64,000 nt of DNA. Source: Rhizobium leguminosarum. GTDB taxonomy: Bacteria; Pseudomonadota; Alphaproteobacteria; Rhizobiales; Rhizobiaceae. The notes beneath the pieces were generated by a model. That model searched no databases, had not been told where the DNA came from, and was given only the letters and a program-made list of their open reading frames with translations. The stretch covers positions 434,001 through 498,000 of the forward strand of contig NZ_CP025015.1 of assembly GCF_002953715.1 (NCBI RefSeq). Direction: 5' to 3'. How positions within the stretch are numbered: position 1 is the first letter of the stretch; each line of letters begins with the position of its first letter. The translations under genes were made by a program, and so were the position numbers. This document shows, in pieces, positions 54,724 to 63,837 of this stretch.

Positions 54724-55806
54724 TTAAGCGTCAGCTTTTTCGCGCTTGGTGGTCAAGCGCTTGACGGCGGTCACCGCGGCATGTGCCGCGATCGCGCCGC
54801 CCACGACACCGGCGGCGGTCATGCCGACCTTGTCGGCGTTGGCCTCGATGCCGAACTGGTGGATGTTGGTCAGCCGGTCATAGAAGCTGCCATTGTCCCA
54901 GAAGCCATCCTCCGAGCAGCCGATGCAGCCGTGGCCCGACTGGATCGGGAAGGAAACGCCGCCGTTCCAGCGCACGGTTGAGCAGGCGTTGTAGGTAGTC
55001 GGGCCCTTGCAGCCCATCTTGTAGAGACAGTAGCCCTTGCGCGCGCCCTCGTCGTCCCACTCCTCGACGAACTGACCGGCGTCGAAATGCGGACGGCGAT
55101 AGCACTTGTCGTGGATGCGCTGCGAATAGAACATCTTCGGCCGGCCCTGCCGGTCGAGTTCGGGGAGCTTGCCGAAGGTGGTGATGAAGGTGACGACGCC
55201 AGTCATCACCTCGGCGATCGGCGGACAACCTGGGACCTTGATGATCGGCTTGTCGAGGATGACCTTGTTGATCGGCGTCGCCTGGGTCGGGTTCGGCTTG
55301 GCCGCCTGGACACAGCCCCAGGAGGCGCAGGCGCCCCAGGCGATGATCGCCATGGCGTCCTCGGCCATCCATTTCAGCTTCTCGACGAAAGGCTTGCCAC
55401 CGTCGATGCAGAACATGCCACCCTCGTTGAGCGGCGGATTGCCCTCGACGGCGAGGATGTACTTGCCCTTGTACTTCTCTTTGGTCTCCGCAAGGATCGA
55501 CTCTGCCTGGTGGCCGGCCGCGGCCATGATCGTATCGTCATAGTCAAGCGAGATCATCGACAGCACGACGTCCTTGACCAACGGATGGGCCGATCGGATG
55601 AAGCTCTCCGAACAGCAGGTGCATTCGAGGCCATGCATCCAGATGACCGGAACACGTTCCTTGGTCTCAAGCGCCTCCGCCATAGCGGTCGCCGCACCCG
55701 GGCCGAAACCGAGGCTCGCGGCCGTCAGGCTGCAGAACTTGGTGAAACTGCGCCGGGTTATCCCCTGGCGGCGAATGACGTCATAAAAAGTCTCGGCAGT
55801 TGCCAC
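54724..55806 (-). CDS. hupS: Uptake [NiFe]-hydrogenase small subunit HupS
   Basis: A 360-residue iron-sulfur subunit with a Tat signal (ITRRSFTKFCSLTAASLGFG, residues ~15-34). Cluster ligands are visible in IWMHGLECTCCSESFIRSAH, WGACASWGCVQAA, VPGCPP and CIGCSEDGFWDNGSFYDRL; a C-terminal membrane helix follows (VGMTAAGVVGGAIAAHAAV). It is the first gene of the cluster, 70 bp behind a -24/-12 promoter. Confidence 0.97.
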   Translation of the reverse strand: MATAETFYDVIRRQGITRRSFTKFCSLTAASLGFGPGAATAMAEALETKERVPVIWMHGLECTCCSESFIRSAHPLVKDVVLSMISLDYDDTIMAAAGHQAESILAETKEKYKGKYILAVEGNPPLNEGGMFCIDGGKPFVEKLKWMAEDAMAIIAWGACASWGCVQAAKPNPTQATPINKVILDKPIIKVPGCPPIAEVMTGVVTFITTFGKLPELDRQGRPKMFYSQRIHDKCYRRPHFDAGQFVEEWDDEGARKGYCLYKMGCKGPTTYNACSTVRWNGGVSFPIQSGHGCIGCSEDGFWDNGSFYDRLTNIHQFGIEANADKVGMTAAGVVGGAIAAHAAVTAVKRLTTKREKADA

Positions 55807-55876
55807 CTTGCTCCTCCAGCAATCCCATCCCCATCACATCGCTCAGGATGACATCCCGGCTCTGTCATGAGGAGTG

Positions 55877-55894
55877 CTGCAAGAAGCGGACCAG
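55877..55894 (-). promoter_or_regulatory. Sigma-54 promoter of hupS
   Basis: On the minus strand CTGGTCCGCTTCTTGCAG has the invariant GG-N10-GC of -24/-12 promoters; predicted start about 60 bases before hupS. In R. leguminosarum the hupSL promoter is NifA-dependent. No perfect TGT-N10-ACA site was found in the upstream 160 bases. Confidence 0.75.
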
Positions 55895-55960
55895 TTCGAA
55901 AATGACCCTCAAATTTCGCGGTAAATAGTTGATATTTAATGTTTACCTTGAGGATAGACG

Positions 55961-57778
55961 TTACCTAGCGTTTTCGAGCTTGTCGGCCGCGTCAATCTGA
56001 AACTCCGACACAATCCCGCGCAACTGTTTTGCCTCGATGGCAAGTGCCGTACTTGCAGCCGTGGATTCCTCGGCCATGGCTGCATTTTGCTGCGTAACCT
56101 GATCCATTTGATTGACTGTCCGGTTGACCTCAAAAAAAGTTGCGGACTGCTCGTTGGAAGCGGCCGTGATGGCATCAAGCTGAGTGTTGATCAGCACTAT
56201 CTGGTCCACGATGATCTTGAGCGCCTCACCGGTGTCGCGGACCAGCTTGACGCCACTGCTGACCTCATCAACCGAATTGAGGATAAGATCCTTGATCTCT
56301 TTTGCTGCATGCGCAGAGCGTTGAGCAAGCTCCCGCACCTCCTGGGCAACCACCGCGAAACCTTTTCCTGCCTCGCCGGATCGTGCCGCCTCGACGCCTG
56401 CGTTGAGCGCCAGAAGATTGGTCTGAAATGCGATTTCGTCGATGACCCCCACAATACTGGAGATCTGCGAGGATGACCGTTCGATGCGTTGCATTGCCGC
56501 GACAGCGCTGGAGACCACTCCCCCGGAGTGGCGCGCCGACTTGTTTGCCTCGATCGCAACATGTCGCGCCTCCGCTGTGCGCTTTGAGGAACTGGCGACG
56601 TTCTGGGTAAATTGATCCAGCGCGGCGGCGGTTTGCTCCAGTGAAGCAGCCTGGTGCTCTGTGCGGCGTGACAGGTCCTGCGCGCTCAAACTGATTTCCT
56701 GCGCGCTATCATCTATCGATTCGGTTGCGTTCGACACAGCTCTCAAGCTCTCGGCGAGCTGGGCAACAGCAGCATTGAAGTTCGCCCGCAACGGTTCGAA
56801 GTCCTCCGCTAACTTGTCGTCGAGGCTGAACACGAGGTTCCCGTCGGCGAGATGCCTTAGGCCCTCTGCAAGCCCGGTCGTTGCCTCCGCCATATCCCGC
56901 GCCCGCTGACGATCGGTCTCGGCGAGACGCGCACGTTCAATCTCGTTTGCGCCACGACTTGTCTCTGCATCCTTTCCGAGATCGCACGCCCTCAACTCGT
57001 TGTCCTTGAAGATCTGTACTGCCCGGGCCATCGATCCGATCTCGTCGCGGCGAATCGTTCCCTCAACAGTCGAAGTAAGATCGCCGTCGGCTATGACCTT
57101 CATCGTCGTAACCATCTGTTTGATCGGTTTGACCAACCAGGCGCGAATTGCGAGAAAGCCGAAACACGAGACAGCGAAGAGTGCCACAATAGCTGTTCCC
57201 AAACTCAGCACGGACGTGTCACGGACAACGTTTGAAACGCCAGCACGCTTTTGATCTGCGTCGGAAGCGAGTTTTTCCGTGACGGATGTGAATCTCGGTG
57301 AGATGGCAGCAAAGGCGGGTTGGCAAAGAGTGAGATAGAGTTGCTGCACCATGGCAAGCTCGGCTTCACTAGTTGCGCCGCGACCAACAGCGATGGCTGC
57401 ACCACACGTATCGGTCAGGACGGAGAATCCATCCGCCTTCAACTTCGGCAGTGCGCTCTGCTCAGGAACTGCGGCAATCGCCATATCCATGAACCTGACG
57501 AAGTTTTCTCGTGCGTCATTCAAGCCAAATTCTGCGCGCGCCCTCGCCTCTTTCGACCGCGTCATCACCATGTCGCTGATGCTGGCACGCGCTATTTCCA
57601 GACTTCGGTTCGACTGGGTCAAGCGAAGTGCTGCAGATGCATCTTTGTCGAGAAGCTCCTGATAGCTGTCGTTAACTTTCAACATTTGCCGGCTCTGATA
57701 GAACGTCAGACCGAGTGCCATGACGCCAAAGACGGCCATGATGATAAAGAACTTACCGACAATGGAAATGTGTTTCAC
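55961..57778 (-). CDS. Methyl-accepting chemotaxis protein
   Basis: A ~605-residue chemoreceptor. GTG 57778 follows GGAG at good spacing; an ATG at 57805 is also open. Membrane helices lie near residues 5-25 (GKFFIIMAVFGVMALGLTFY) and 185-205 (AIVALFAVSCFGFLAIRAWL), with a ~160-residue periplasmic sensor between. HAMP (KPIKQMVTTMKVIADGDLTS) and the signalling hairpin (GFAVVAQEVRELAQRSAHAA) follow. No C-terminal CheR-binding pentapeptide. A chemoreceptor gene next to hupS is known from the R. leguminosarum symbiotic plasmid. Ligand unknown. Confidence 0.85.
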   Translation of the reverse strand: MKHISIVGKFFIIMAVFGVMALGLTFYQSRQMLKVNDSYQELLDKDASAALRLTQSNRSLEIARASISDMVMTRSKEARARAEFGLNDARENFVRFMDMAIAAVPEQSALPKLKADGFSVLTDTCGAAIAVGRGATSEAELAMVQQLYLTLCQPAFAAISPRFTSVTEKLASDADQKRAGVSNVVRDTSVLSLGTAIVALFAVSCFGFLAIRAWLVKPIKQMVTTMKVIADGDLTSTVEGTIRRDEIGSMARAVQIFKDNELRACDLGKDAETSRGANEIERARLAETDRQRARDMAEATTGLAEGLRHLADGNLVFSLDDKLAEDFEPLRANFNAAVAQLAESLRAVSNATESIDDSAQEISLSAQDLSRRTEHQAASLEQTAAALDQFTQNVASSSKRTAEARHVAIEANKSARHSGGVVSSAVAAMQRIERSSSQISSIVGVIDEIAFQTNLLALNAGVEAARSGEAGKGFAVVAQEVRELAQRSAHAAKEIKDLILNSVDEVSSGVKLVRDTGEALKIIVDQIVLINTQLDAITAASNEQSATFFEVNRTVNQMDQVTQQNAAMAEESTAASTALAIEAKQLRGIVSEFQIDAADKLENAR

Positions 57779-57960
57779 GGGCCACTCCTCTAAGCTCGGT
57801 GTCACTTACGGCGGATGGATGTTCAGATTCTGATGGTTTGATGTCTCGAGTTTTAAAAAAATGGCCGCCGCCGACCTCGTAATCGACGACAGCCAAGTTG
57901 CCTGGGAGGGCAGGAGAAAAGAGTTGAAACCCCAGCTGGCGATATTTCGTGCACGTTCTG

Positions 57961-59127
57961 TCAGTCGCGGATCGCAGCCCCCGTTACTGGGTCGAACCAG
58001 TGCAATTTCTCCAGGTCGACTGTCAATGGCAGCACTTGATTGGGTCGAGGTGTCAGCGCCGGTGGTATACGCGCCACAAGCCGGTTCTTACCCTTATTGG
58101 GAAAGTCTTCGGTATCCTCAGCATCGTTGATATTGACCGGCGGTGAGGCGATGTCGAAAAACACGAAAGTGTCGGCTCCAAGCGCTTCGGCAACCGGGAT
58201 CTGCTCATTGAACAACGCCTCGGCCTCGGGACAAACCTTGAACATCTCCGGGCGAATTCCAACAATGACTTGTCGCCCGGCAAAGACCGACAATGCTGGC
58301 TGGGCGGGGATGGAGAAGGATATATTCGTCCCGGTAATCGCAGCTTTCAGCGTCCCGGCTTGCGCTGTCAGCTCGATGCGTACGAAATTCATGGCGGGCG
58401 AACCGATGAACCCCGCGACGAACAGATTGGACGGCTTGTCGTAAAGCTTCTGCGGCGTGTCGATCTGCTGAAGATTACTCTCCTGTCCGTTAAACACCGG
58501 CTTCAGCACAGCTACGCGATCGCCCATGGTCATAGCCTCGACCTGATCGTGGGTCACATAAAGGGTTGTGACGCCGAGCCGCTGATTAAGCAGCTTCAGT
58601 TCACCGCGCATCTGCACGCGGAGCTTGGCATCCAGGTTGGAAAGAGGTTCGTCCATCAAGAAGGCCATGGGATGGCGAACGATCGCTCGACCCATCGCCA
58701 CGCGTTGGCGTTGACCACCAGACAATGCCCCCGGTTTGCGCGCGAGATAGCGCGCGAGATCAAGCATTTCGGCTGCATCGCGCACCAGCTTGTCAATCTT
58801 GTCCTTGGGCATTTTGCGCTGCTGCAAGCCAAAAGCCATGTTGTCGTAAACAGTCATATGAGGGTAAAGCGCGTAGTTCTGAAAAACCATCGCAATATCC
58901 CGGTCCTGTGGCTCGGTCTCGGTGACATCGGCGTCATCCATGAGCAGCCGACCGCTGTTGAGCGTTTCAAGACCCGCAGCCATCCGCAATAAAGTTGACT
59001 TGCCACAACCCGACGGGCCGACCAAAACGACGAATTCTCCGTCCGCGACCGAAAAACTTACATTCGCAACAGCAACGGTTCCGTCCGGAAAGGTCTTGCC
59101 TATCCCATCAAAGGTCATGGACGCCAT
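57961..59127 (-). CDS. Sugar ABC transporter ATP-binding protein (MalK/UgpC type)
   Basis: A 388-residue ATPase: Walker A LVGPSGCGKSTLLRMAAGLE, signature LSGGQRQRVAMGRAIV, Walker B AFLMDEPLSNLDAKLRVQM, and the C-terminal TOBE domain of carbohydrate importers (VIVGIRPEMFKVCPEAEALF). It energises the permease pair encoded upstream and is the last gene of the transporter operon. Confidence 0.92.
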   Translation of the reverse strand: MASMTFDGIGKTFPDGTVAVANVSFSVADGEFVVLVGPSGCGKSTLLRMAAGLETLNSGRLLMDDADVTETEPQDRDIAMVFQNYALYPHMTVYDNMAFGLQQRKMPKDKIDKLVRDAAEMLDLARYLARKPGALSGGQRQRVAMGRAIVRHPMAFLMDEPLSNLDAKLRVQMRGELKLLNQRLGVTTLYVTHDQVEAMTMGDRVAVLKPVFNGQESNLQQIDTPQKLYDKPSNLFVAGFIGSPAMNFVRIELTAQAGTLKAAITGTNISFSIPAQPALSVFAGRQVIVGIRPEMFKVCPEAEALFNEQIPVAEALGADTFVFFDIASPPVNINDAEDTEDFPNKGKNRLVARIPPALTPRPNQVLPLTVDLEKLHWFDPVTGAAIRD

Positions 59128-59206
59128 TTTTATCTACTCCCAGTATTTTTGGGCGAGGCAAGCCGAACTGTTCGCACGGATTTGCCCCGAGCTTTTGGGT
59201 GCGGCA

Positions 59207-60232
59207 TTAGCCGATGTTCACAGCCTTGCCGCTTGCGACCGATTGTTCGATCGCCGCCAGGATCTTGGTGTTTTCCAGACCGTCCTGTGCATCTGCCAGC
59301 AGAGGAGCATCACGCACCACGCTATCGACGAAGCGAGCGATGGATTCCAACACGAAGCCACCGATACGCGTCGCGCCGGTTGGCGTTATGCCGATGTAGT
59401 CATTGTATTTCAGTCCGCCGTCGACGATACGGCGCAGGCCGCCGCTATGGGTCGGGTCTGCCTGGATCTGGCCCTTTTCACCAACGAACTCGACCTTGAA
59501 ATCGACGAGCGAGGGATTGTCGCGCGACAGGATCCAGCTGTTCTCCATGGTCACGACCGTGCCCTTGGAAAATTCAAGGATCGACGCATGGAAGTCTTTC
59601 GTATCCACGCCGCCGGCAGACAGTGTCCCAGAGCGGGCGACGGAATAAACACGCACGACCTCGTCTGCGAGAATGAAACGCAGGACATCAACGAGGTGGC
59701 TGCCCAGGAACCAGAGTGCCGAAGACTTTGCAGCCCAGCTCAGCATTTCGAACGGAACGAATGTCGTATTCGAAAGACGCGAGGTCCCGTGTTTGGCCAA
59801 GCCGATCTGACCGTCCTGGATCATGTCGCGAACCTGGGCGAGGATGGGATTTACACGGTTGTGGAAATCAATCATCAGCTTGCCCTTGGATTTTGCGGCA
59901 GCCGCCGCAATTTCCTCGGCTTCACTCACCGTCGTCGCAAGCGGCTTTTCGCTCAACACGTGTTTGTCAGCTTTCAGAGCGGCGAGGATTATCGGCGTGT
60001 GGGTAAAGTCGGGTGTCGCAACCGAGATCGCATCGATCTGATCGCTGGAGATCAGCTTCTGATAATCGGTGAAGGCCCGCGTTGCGCCGTAGGTTTCCTT
60101 CATCTTCAGCGCCCTGCCCTCATCGAGGTCGCAGACGCCGACCAGCTCGGTCTCCGGCAAGACATTAAAGGTGTGGGCGTGATTGCCGCCCCAAAGACCG
60201 GCGCCAATGACGCCCATTCGCAGTCTGCTCAT
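59207..60232 (-). CDS. Gfo/Idh/MocA-family oxidoreductase
   Basis: A 341-residue NAD(P)-dependent dehydrogenase. The N-terminal Rossmann motif is RMGVIGAGLWGGNHAHTFNV; the family EKP motif is in ADKHVLSEKPLATTVSEAEE. It lies between the permease and ATPase genes of a sugar importer, so it probably oxidises the imported sugar, sugar acid or inositol-like compound. Substrate not determined. Confidence 0.88.
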   Translation of the reverse strand: MSRLRMGVIGAGLWGGNHAHTFNVLPETELVGVCDLDEGRALKMKETYGATRAFTDYQKLISSDQIDAISVATPDFTHTPIILAALKADKHVLSEKPLATTVSEAEEIAAAAAKSKGKLMIDFHNRVNPILAQVRDMIQDGQIGLAKHGTSRLSNTTFVPFEMLSWAAKSSALWFLGSHLVDVLRFILADEVVRVYSVARSGTLSAGGVDTKDFHASILEFSKGTVVTMENSWILSRDNPSLVDFKVEFVGEKGQIQADPTHSGGLRRIVDGGLKYNDYIGITPTGATRIGGFVLESIARFVDSVVRDAPLLADAQDGLENTKILAAIEQSVASGKAVNIG

Positions 60233-60260
60233 TTCATTACTCCATTCATAAAGGGAAAGC

Positions 60261-61094
60261 TCAGCCCTTCACCGAACCAAAGGTGAGGCCTCGTACGACG
60301 TATCGATCGAAAACAAGGAAGATGATCATCGGAGGTATCATCGCGAGCACTGCTGCGGCGGCGATGTAGTTCCAGGTCACTCCGCTCGTTGCGAAATATC
60401 CAAGTGTTCCGATCGGAAGAGTGGCGGTCGAGCGTGAGCTCAGCACCAGCGGAAAAGCGGCATTGTTCCATGCGAACACGAAGGCGAACATCGAGGTAAC
60501 AATGATGCCGGGACGAACGATCGGCAGCGTGATCCGCAACATGATCGTGTACCAGCGGGCGCCGTCGACCCGGGCAGCCTCCTCCAGTTCCACCGGCACT
60601 TCATCGATGAAACTCTTCATCAACCAGACGGAAAACGGGATCGTCAGCGTCTGCAGGACCAGGATCATGGAGAAATAGGAACCCTGCAGACCGATGCGCG
60701 TGATGAGGATGAAATAAGGGATCAGGAATGCGACCGGCGGGGCCATCAACAGCCCGAGATACCACAACATGATGTTCTTCTTGCCGCGGAGCTTGAAACG
60801 GGACAACGCATAGGCCGCAGGAACCGAAAAGGGCAGATTGAGTAGCACAGCACCAATCGCGACGATGAGGCTGTTGACCAGTTGCCGCGCATTGGTGCCC
60901 GGATCGACGAGGATGTGCCGGAATGCGTCGAGATTGGGCTCGAATGTGAGTTGCGGCGGCATGGTGAACGCCGTCTCGGCCGGCCGGATCGCAAGGGCGA
61001 TGAACCAGAGGATCGGACCGACGAAGATTGCCAGGAAGAGGAGGCCGGCGGCGTAGGTGAGTGCCGTGTTGAAGCTCGTGTGGCGCCGGGACAT
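60261..61094 (-). CDS. Sugar ABC transporter permease (MalG type)
   Basis: A 277-residue inner-membrane protein from ATG 61094 (MSRRHTSFNTALTYAAG), two bases after the stop of the partner permease gene. About six membrane helices; the ATPase-docking EAA loop reads VELEEAARVDGARWYTIMLR then ITLPIVRPG. Pairs with the next permease. Confidence 0.9.
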   Translation of the reverse strand: MSRRHTSFNTALTYAAGLLFLAIFVGPILWFIALAIRPAETAFTMPPQLTFEPNLDAFRHILVDPGTNARQLVNSLIVAIGAVLLNLPFSVPAAYALSRFKLRGKKNIMLWYLGLLMAPPVAFLIPYFILITRIGLQGSYFSMILVLQTLTIPFSVWLMKSFIDEVPVELEEAARVDGARWYTIMLRITLPIVRPGIIVTSMFAFVFAWNNAAFPLVLSSRSTATLPIGTLGYFATSGVTWNYIAAAAVLAMIPPMIIFLVFDRYVVRGLTFGSVKG

Positions 61095-61095
61095 T

Positions 61096-62025
61096 TTACC
61101 ACTCCTCGTTTCGGAACGCGAAGAAGACGTAGAGGGCAACGATGACGTTGACGATCAATACGGTGATCCAGGTCATGGCGCTGACCAGACCGATGTTGAA
61201 GTTCACAAGGCCCTGTTCGTAGAGAGAGTATCCAAGGGTGCGCGTCGACGTGCCCGGTCCGCCGCGGGTGAGCACAAGCACCGTGTCGAAGGTGTTGAAG
61301 ATCTGCATGAAGCGCAGCATGACGATAATGATTGCGGTGCGTTTGATCAGCGGCAGCTTGATCCGCATCAGGATCGTCCATGCAGACGCGCGATCCAGGC
61401 GTGCGGCCTCCAAAATCTCGTCGGGCACGGCCAAAAGGCTCGCATAGAGAACGATTGCAAAGAACGGCGTCCACTGCCAGATGTCGACGAAGAGGATGGC
61501 CGCGAGTGCAGTCGATGGCGAGCCAAGAATTCCCTCTGCTGGAACGGGGAGCCAGAGCGACTGCAACAGCCAACTCAACAGTCCACCGCCGGGATCATAG
61601 AGGTAGCGGAACAAAAAGCCGACGACGATGGGTGCGATCGTTGTGGGCAGGATCAGCAGGGCCCGCACGATGTTCATGCCAGGCAAGGCCTTGAGCAGAA
61701 TGAGCGCGATCGCCAGGCCGAATGTGAACTCAAGTGCCGTGCCAAGGATCGACAGGATCAGGGTGTTGGTGAGCGCGGCGCGAAAGTCGAATGCGTTGAA
61801 GGCCTGCACATAATTTTCGAACCCAACGAACTGGAGCGGTTCCGGGCCGATTTGCAGGTTCCAGAAGTAGAAGCTCGATCTGAGGGCAAACAGCAAAGGA
61901 TAGGCGATGAGCGCGAGCAGCATCACGACCGAAGGCGCGATCAGAAAGTAGGGCAGGTTTCGTCGGATAAAGCTCTTCCGGGCAGGCCCAAAGGCTCGCG
62001 GAGAGCGAACAGTTGTCGTGTGCAT
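61096..62025 (-). CDS. Sugar ABC transporter permease (MalF type)
   Basis: A 309-residue membrane protein with about six helices and the EAA loop EILEAARLDRASAWTILMRI followed by KLPLIKRT. It forms the channel with the MalG-type partner. It follows the binding-protein gene after 70 bases. Confidence 0.9.
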   Translation of the reverse strand: MHTTTVRSPRAFGPARKSFIRRNLPYFLIAPSVVMLLALIAYPLLFALRSSFYFWNLQIGPEPLQFVGFENYVQAFNAFDFRAALTNTLILSILGTALEFTFGLAIALILLKALPGMNIVRALLILPTTIAPIVVGFLFRYLYDPGGGLLSWLLQSLWLPVPAEGILGSPSTALAAILFVDIWQWTPFFAIVLYASLLAVPDEILEAARLDRASAWTILMRIKLPLIKRTAIIIVMLRFMQIFNTFDTVLVLTRGGPGTSTRTLGYSLYEQGLVNFNIGLVSAMTWITVLIVNVIVALYVFFAFRNEEW

Positions 62026-62095
62026 TGCCAGATCCAGTTCTTCTTCAAGTGGATGCCGGCGCGATCGCTGTCGCGCCGGCCCGAGGAGAACTCTG

Positions 62096-63550
62096 TTACT
62101 TCTTGGCGATCAGGGCTTTGGCCCCATCAAGAGAATCCGCGTAGCTGTCCTTTTGATAAGGGATCATGAGATTGCCCTTCAGGATGCTCTCGAACAGGCT
62201 GTTGGCGCGTTCCAGGCCGGTCGTCGGCTCCTCGTTGCCGGTCAATAGCTGGTTCAAGGTCAGGCCCAACACGCTTTCGACAGCCGTGTAACCAGGTACA
62301 GGCGGGCGAGCGACCTTGCCGTTGCCCTGCTTCATCATCGCATACTGCACATCGAGGTAAGGATAGATCGCCTTGACTTCCTCGTCTTGATAGAGCGAAA
62401 CGCGCGCAAAGTCGGAGAACTGGTAGTTGAGGTCCGGCCAAAGAGCCATTTTCTTCTGCGTGGCCTTCGAAGTCGCCCATTTGATGAAGGCGTAGCCTGC
62501 CTCTTGCCTTTCGGAACTGGACGGGATGCCAAGGCTCCAGCCGCCGAGGCTGACCGTCTGAGGCACGCCCTCAGCTTTCGGCAAGGCTGCGGTTGCATAC
62601 TTCTCCATGACGTCCGACTTCTTGCCGGTCATGTAGCCGGAATTCTTGATCAGATAGAAGTACGGGGTCCACCAGTAGAACATGCCGATGTCGCCCTTGG
62701 CGAAACGGGTGCCGGCGTCGAACCAGACATAATTGATGGCTTCAGGCGGAGACAACTTGTAGAGCTGCCTGTAGACTTCGACAGACTTGATCCAGGCGGG
62801 GCTTGTCAGTTGCGGGGAGAAATCCCACGGAGCGGCCGGGAATGATTTGAACCAGTTCGCGCCGTGGCTTGCTGAGACCTGCGTAAACATGTGGACGATC
62901 GGCGACGGTTGAGAGCCGCAAACGACGGTTGGGAAGAGCGGCTTGCCGCCAAATGTTTTGCCTTCCATCGACTTCAGGGTGTCAACGTATTTCGTCCAGG
63001 TCCAGTCTTCGGATGTCTCGGTCGGCGGCGCTGCAATGCCGAGTTCGTCAAAGACGTCCTTGCGATACATGACCCCCTGCGCATAGGCGGCAACCGGCAG
63101 TGTGCCAACTTGGCCGCGCCACATGTTCGAGGAATAAAGGACCTCGGGGATGAAGTCGGAGAGGTCGAATTCGCTGTCCTTGGCAATGAAATCGTTCAGC
63201 GAGATGATCCAGCCGTTGTCGAGATATTGCCCGAGCCACATCTGGTCGACAACGATGACATCGGCGTCGGAGGTCTTGGCGACAAAGGCAGACACGAGGC
63301 GCGATTGAAGGGCGTCATACGACAGGCTCTCCAATTCTACTTTGATGCCGGTTTCCTTCTCGTATTCTGGCACCAGCGCCTTCATTGAGAAAAAGAATGG
63401 GTCTTCAACGGACAGGACGCGCACCGTGTTCGCATCCTGTGCCGCCCCTCGCCGTGGCACGGCCAATGATCCCGCGCCAGCCACAAGAGCTGCGACGGAA
63501 GCGCTTTTCAGCAGGTCACGTCGCGACATATTTCCGAAATCGATTGTCAT
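62096..63550 (-). CDS. Sugar ABC transporter substrate-binding protein
   Basis: A 484-residue periplasmic protein with a Tat-type signal (MSRRDLLKSASVAALVAGAG, residues 8-27). The mature part fits the extracellular solute-binding family 1 (LSVEDPFFFSMKALVPEYEK, VIVVDQMWLGQYLDNGWI). First gene of the importer operon; the substrate is probably a carbohydrate. Its promoter lies in the 290-bp region shared with the ROK gene. Confidence 0.9.
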   Translation of the reverse strand: MTIDFGNMSRRDLLKSASVAALVAGAGSLAVPRRGAAQDANTVRVLSVEDPFFFSMKALVPEYEKETGIKVELESLSYDALQSRLVSAFVAKTSDADVIVVDQMWLGQYLDNGWIISLNDFIAKDSEFDLSDFIPEVLYSSNMWRGQVGTLPVAAYAQGVMYRKDVFDELGIAAPPTETSEDWTWTKYVDTLKSMEGKTFGGKPLFPTVVCGSQPSPIVHMFTQVSASHGANWFKSFPAAPWDFSPQLTSPAWIKSVEVYRQLYKLSPPEAINYVWFDAGTRFAKGDIGMFYWWTPYFYLIKNSGYMTGKKSDVMEKYATAALPKAEGVPQTVSLGGWSLGIPSSSERQEAGYAFIKWATSKATQKKMALWPDLNYQFSDFARVSLYQDEEVKAIYPYLDVQYAMMKQGNGKVARPPVPGYTAVESVLGLTLNQLLTGNEEPTTGLERANSLFESILKGNLMIPYQKDSYADSLDGAKALIAKK

Positions 63551-63662
63551 AAACAGCCTCCTCAGTTGCTTCGTATCCCAACCCCGGCCCTTCAGCGCAG
63601 CCCTGGGCTTCCGCTTGTCGATACTGAGATTGTTACCCCTAATGTGCTTTTTGTAAGCAGTT

Positions 63663-63683
63663 AGTTTGTACCTCGCACAAACT
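63663..63683. promoter_or_regulatory. Perfect inverted repeat, candidate ROK operator
   Basis: AGTTTGT-ACCTCGC-ACAAACT: seven-base perfect arms around seven bases, 113 bp before the binding-protein start and 155 bp before the ROK gene, followed by ACTTATGTTAATG that could be a -10-type sequence. A repressor site between divergent genes is the natural reading. Confidence 0.6.
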
Positions 63684-63837
63684 TATGTTAATGTCAAGAA
63701 GTTGTCGCGGCGAAAAATTTCCGCGCTGTACCGCGGTTGTCATCGACGTCCTGCTTGCATCACCGGAAAGGGCCTTATGTTGTATGGCCGTTCGATAATG
63801 TACGGGCTAAAAGGATCCGGTAGATTGGAGAAGAGAA

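Noticed and set aside
55895..56060. Canonical NifA upstream site before hupS
   Set aside because: No TGT-N10-ACA with exact spacing is present; near matches (TGT...AAT, TGT...GAT) fail the second half.
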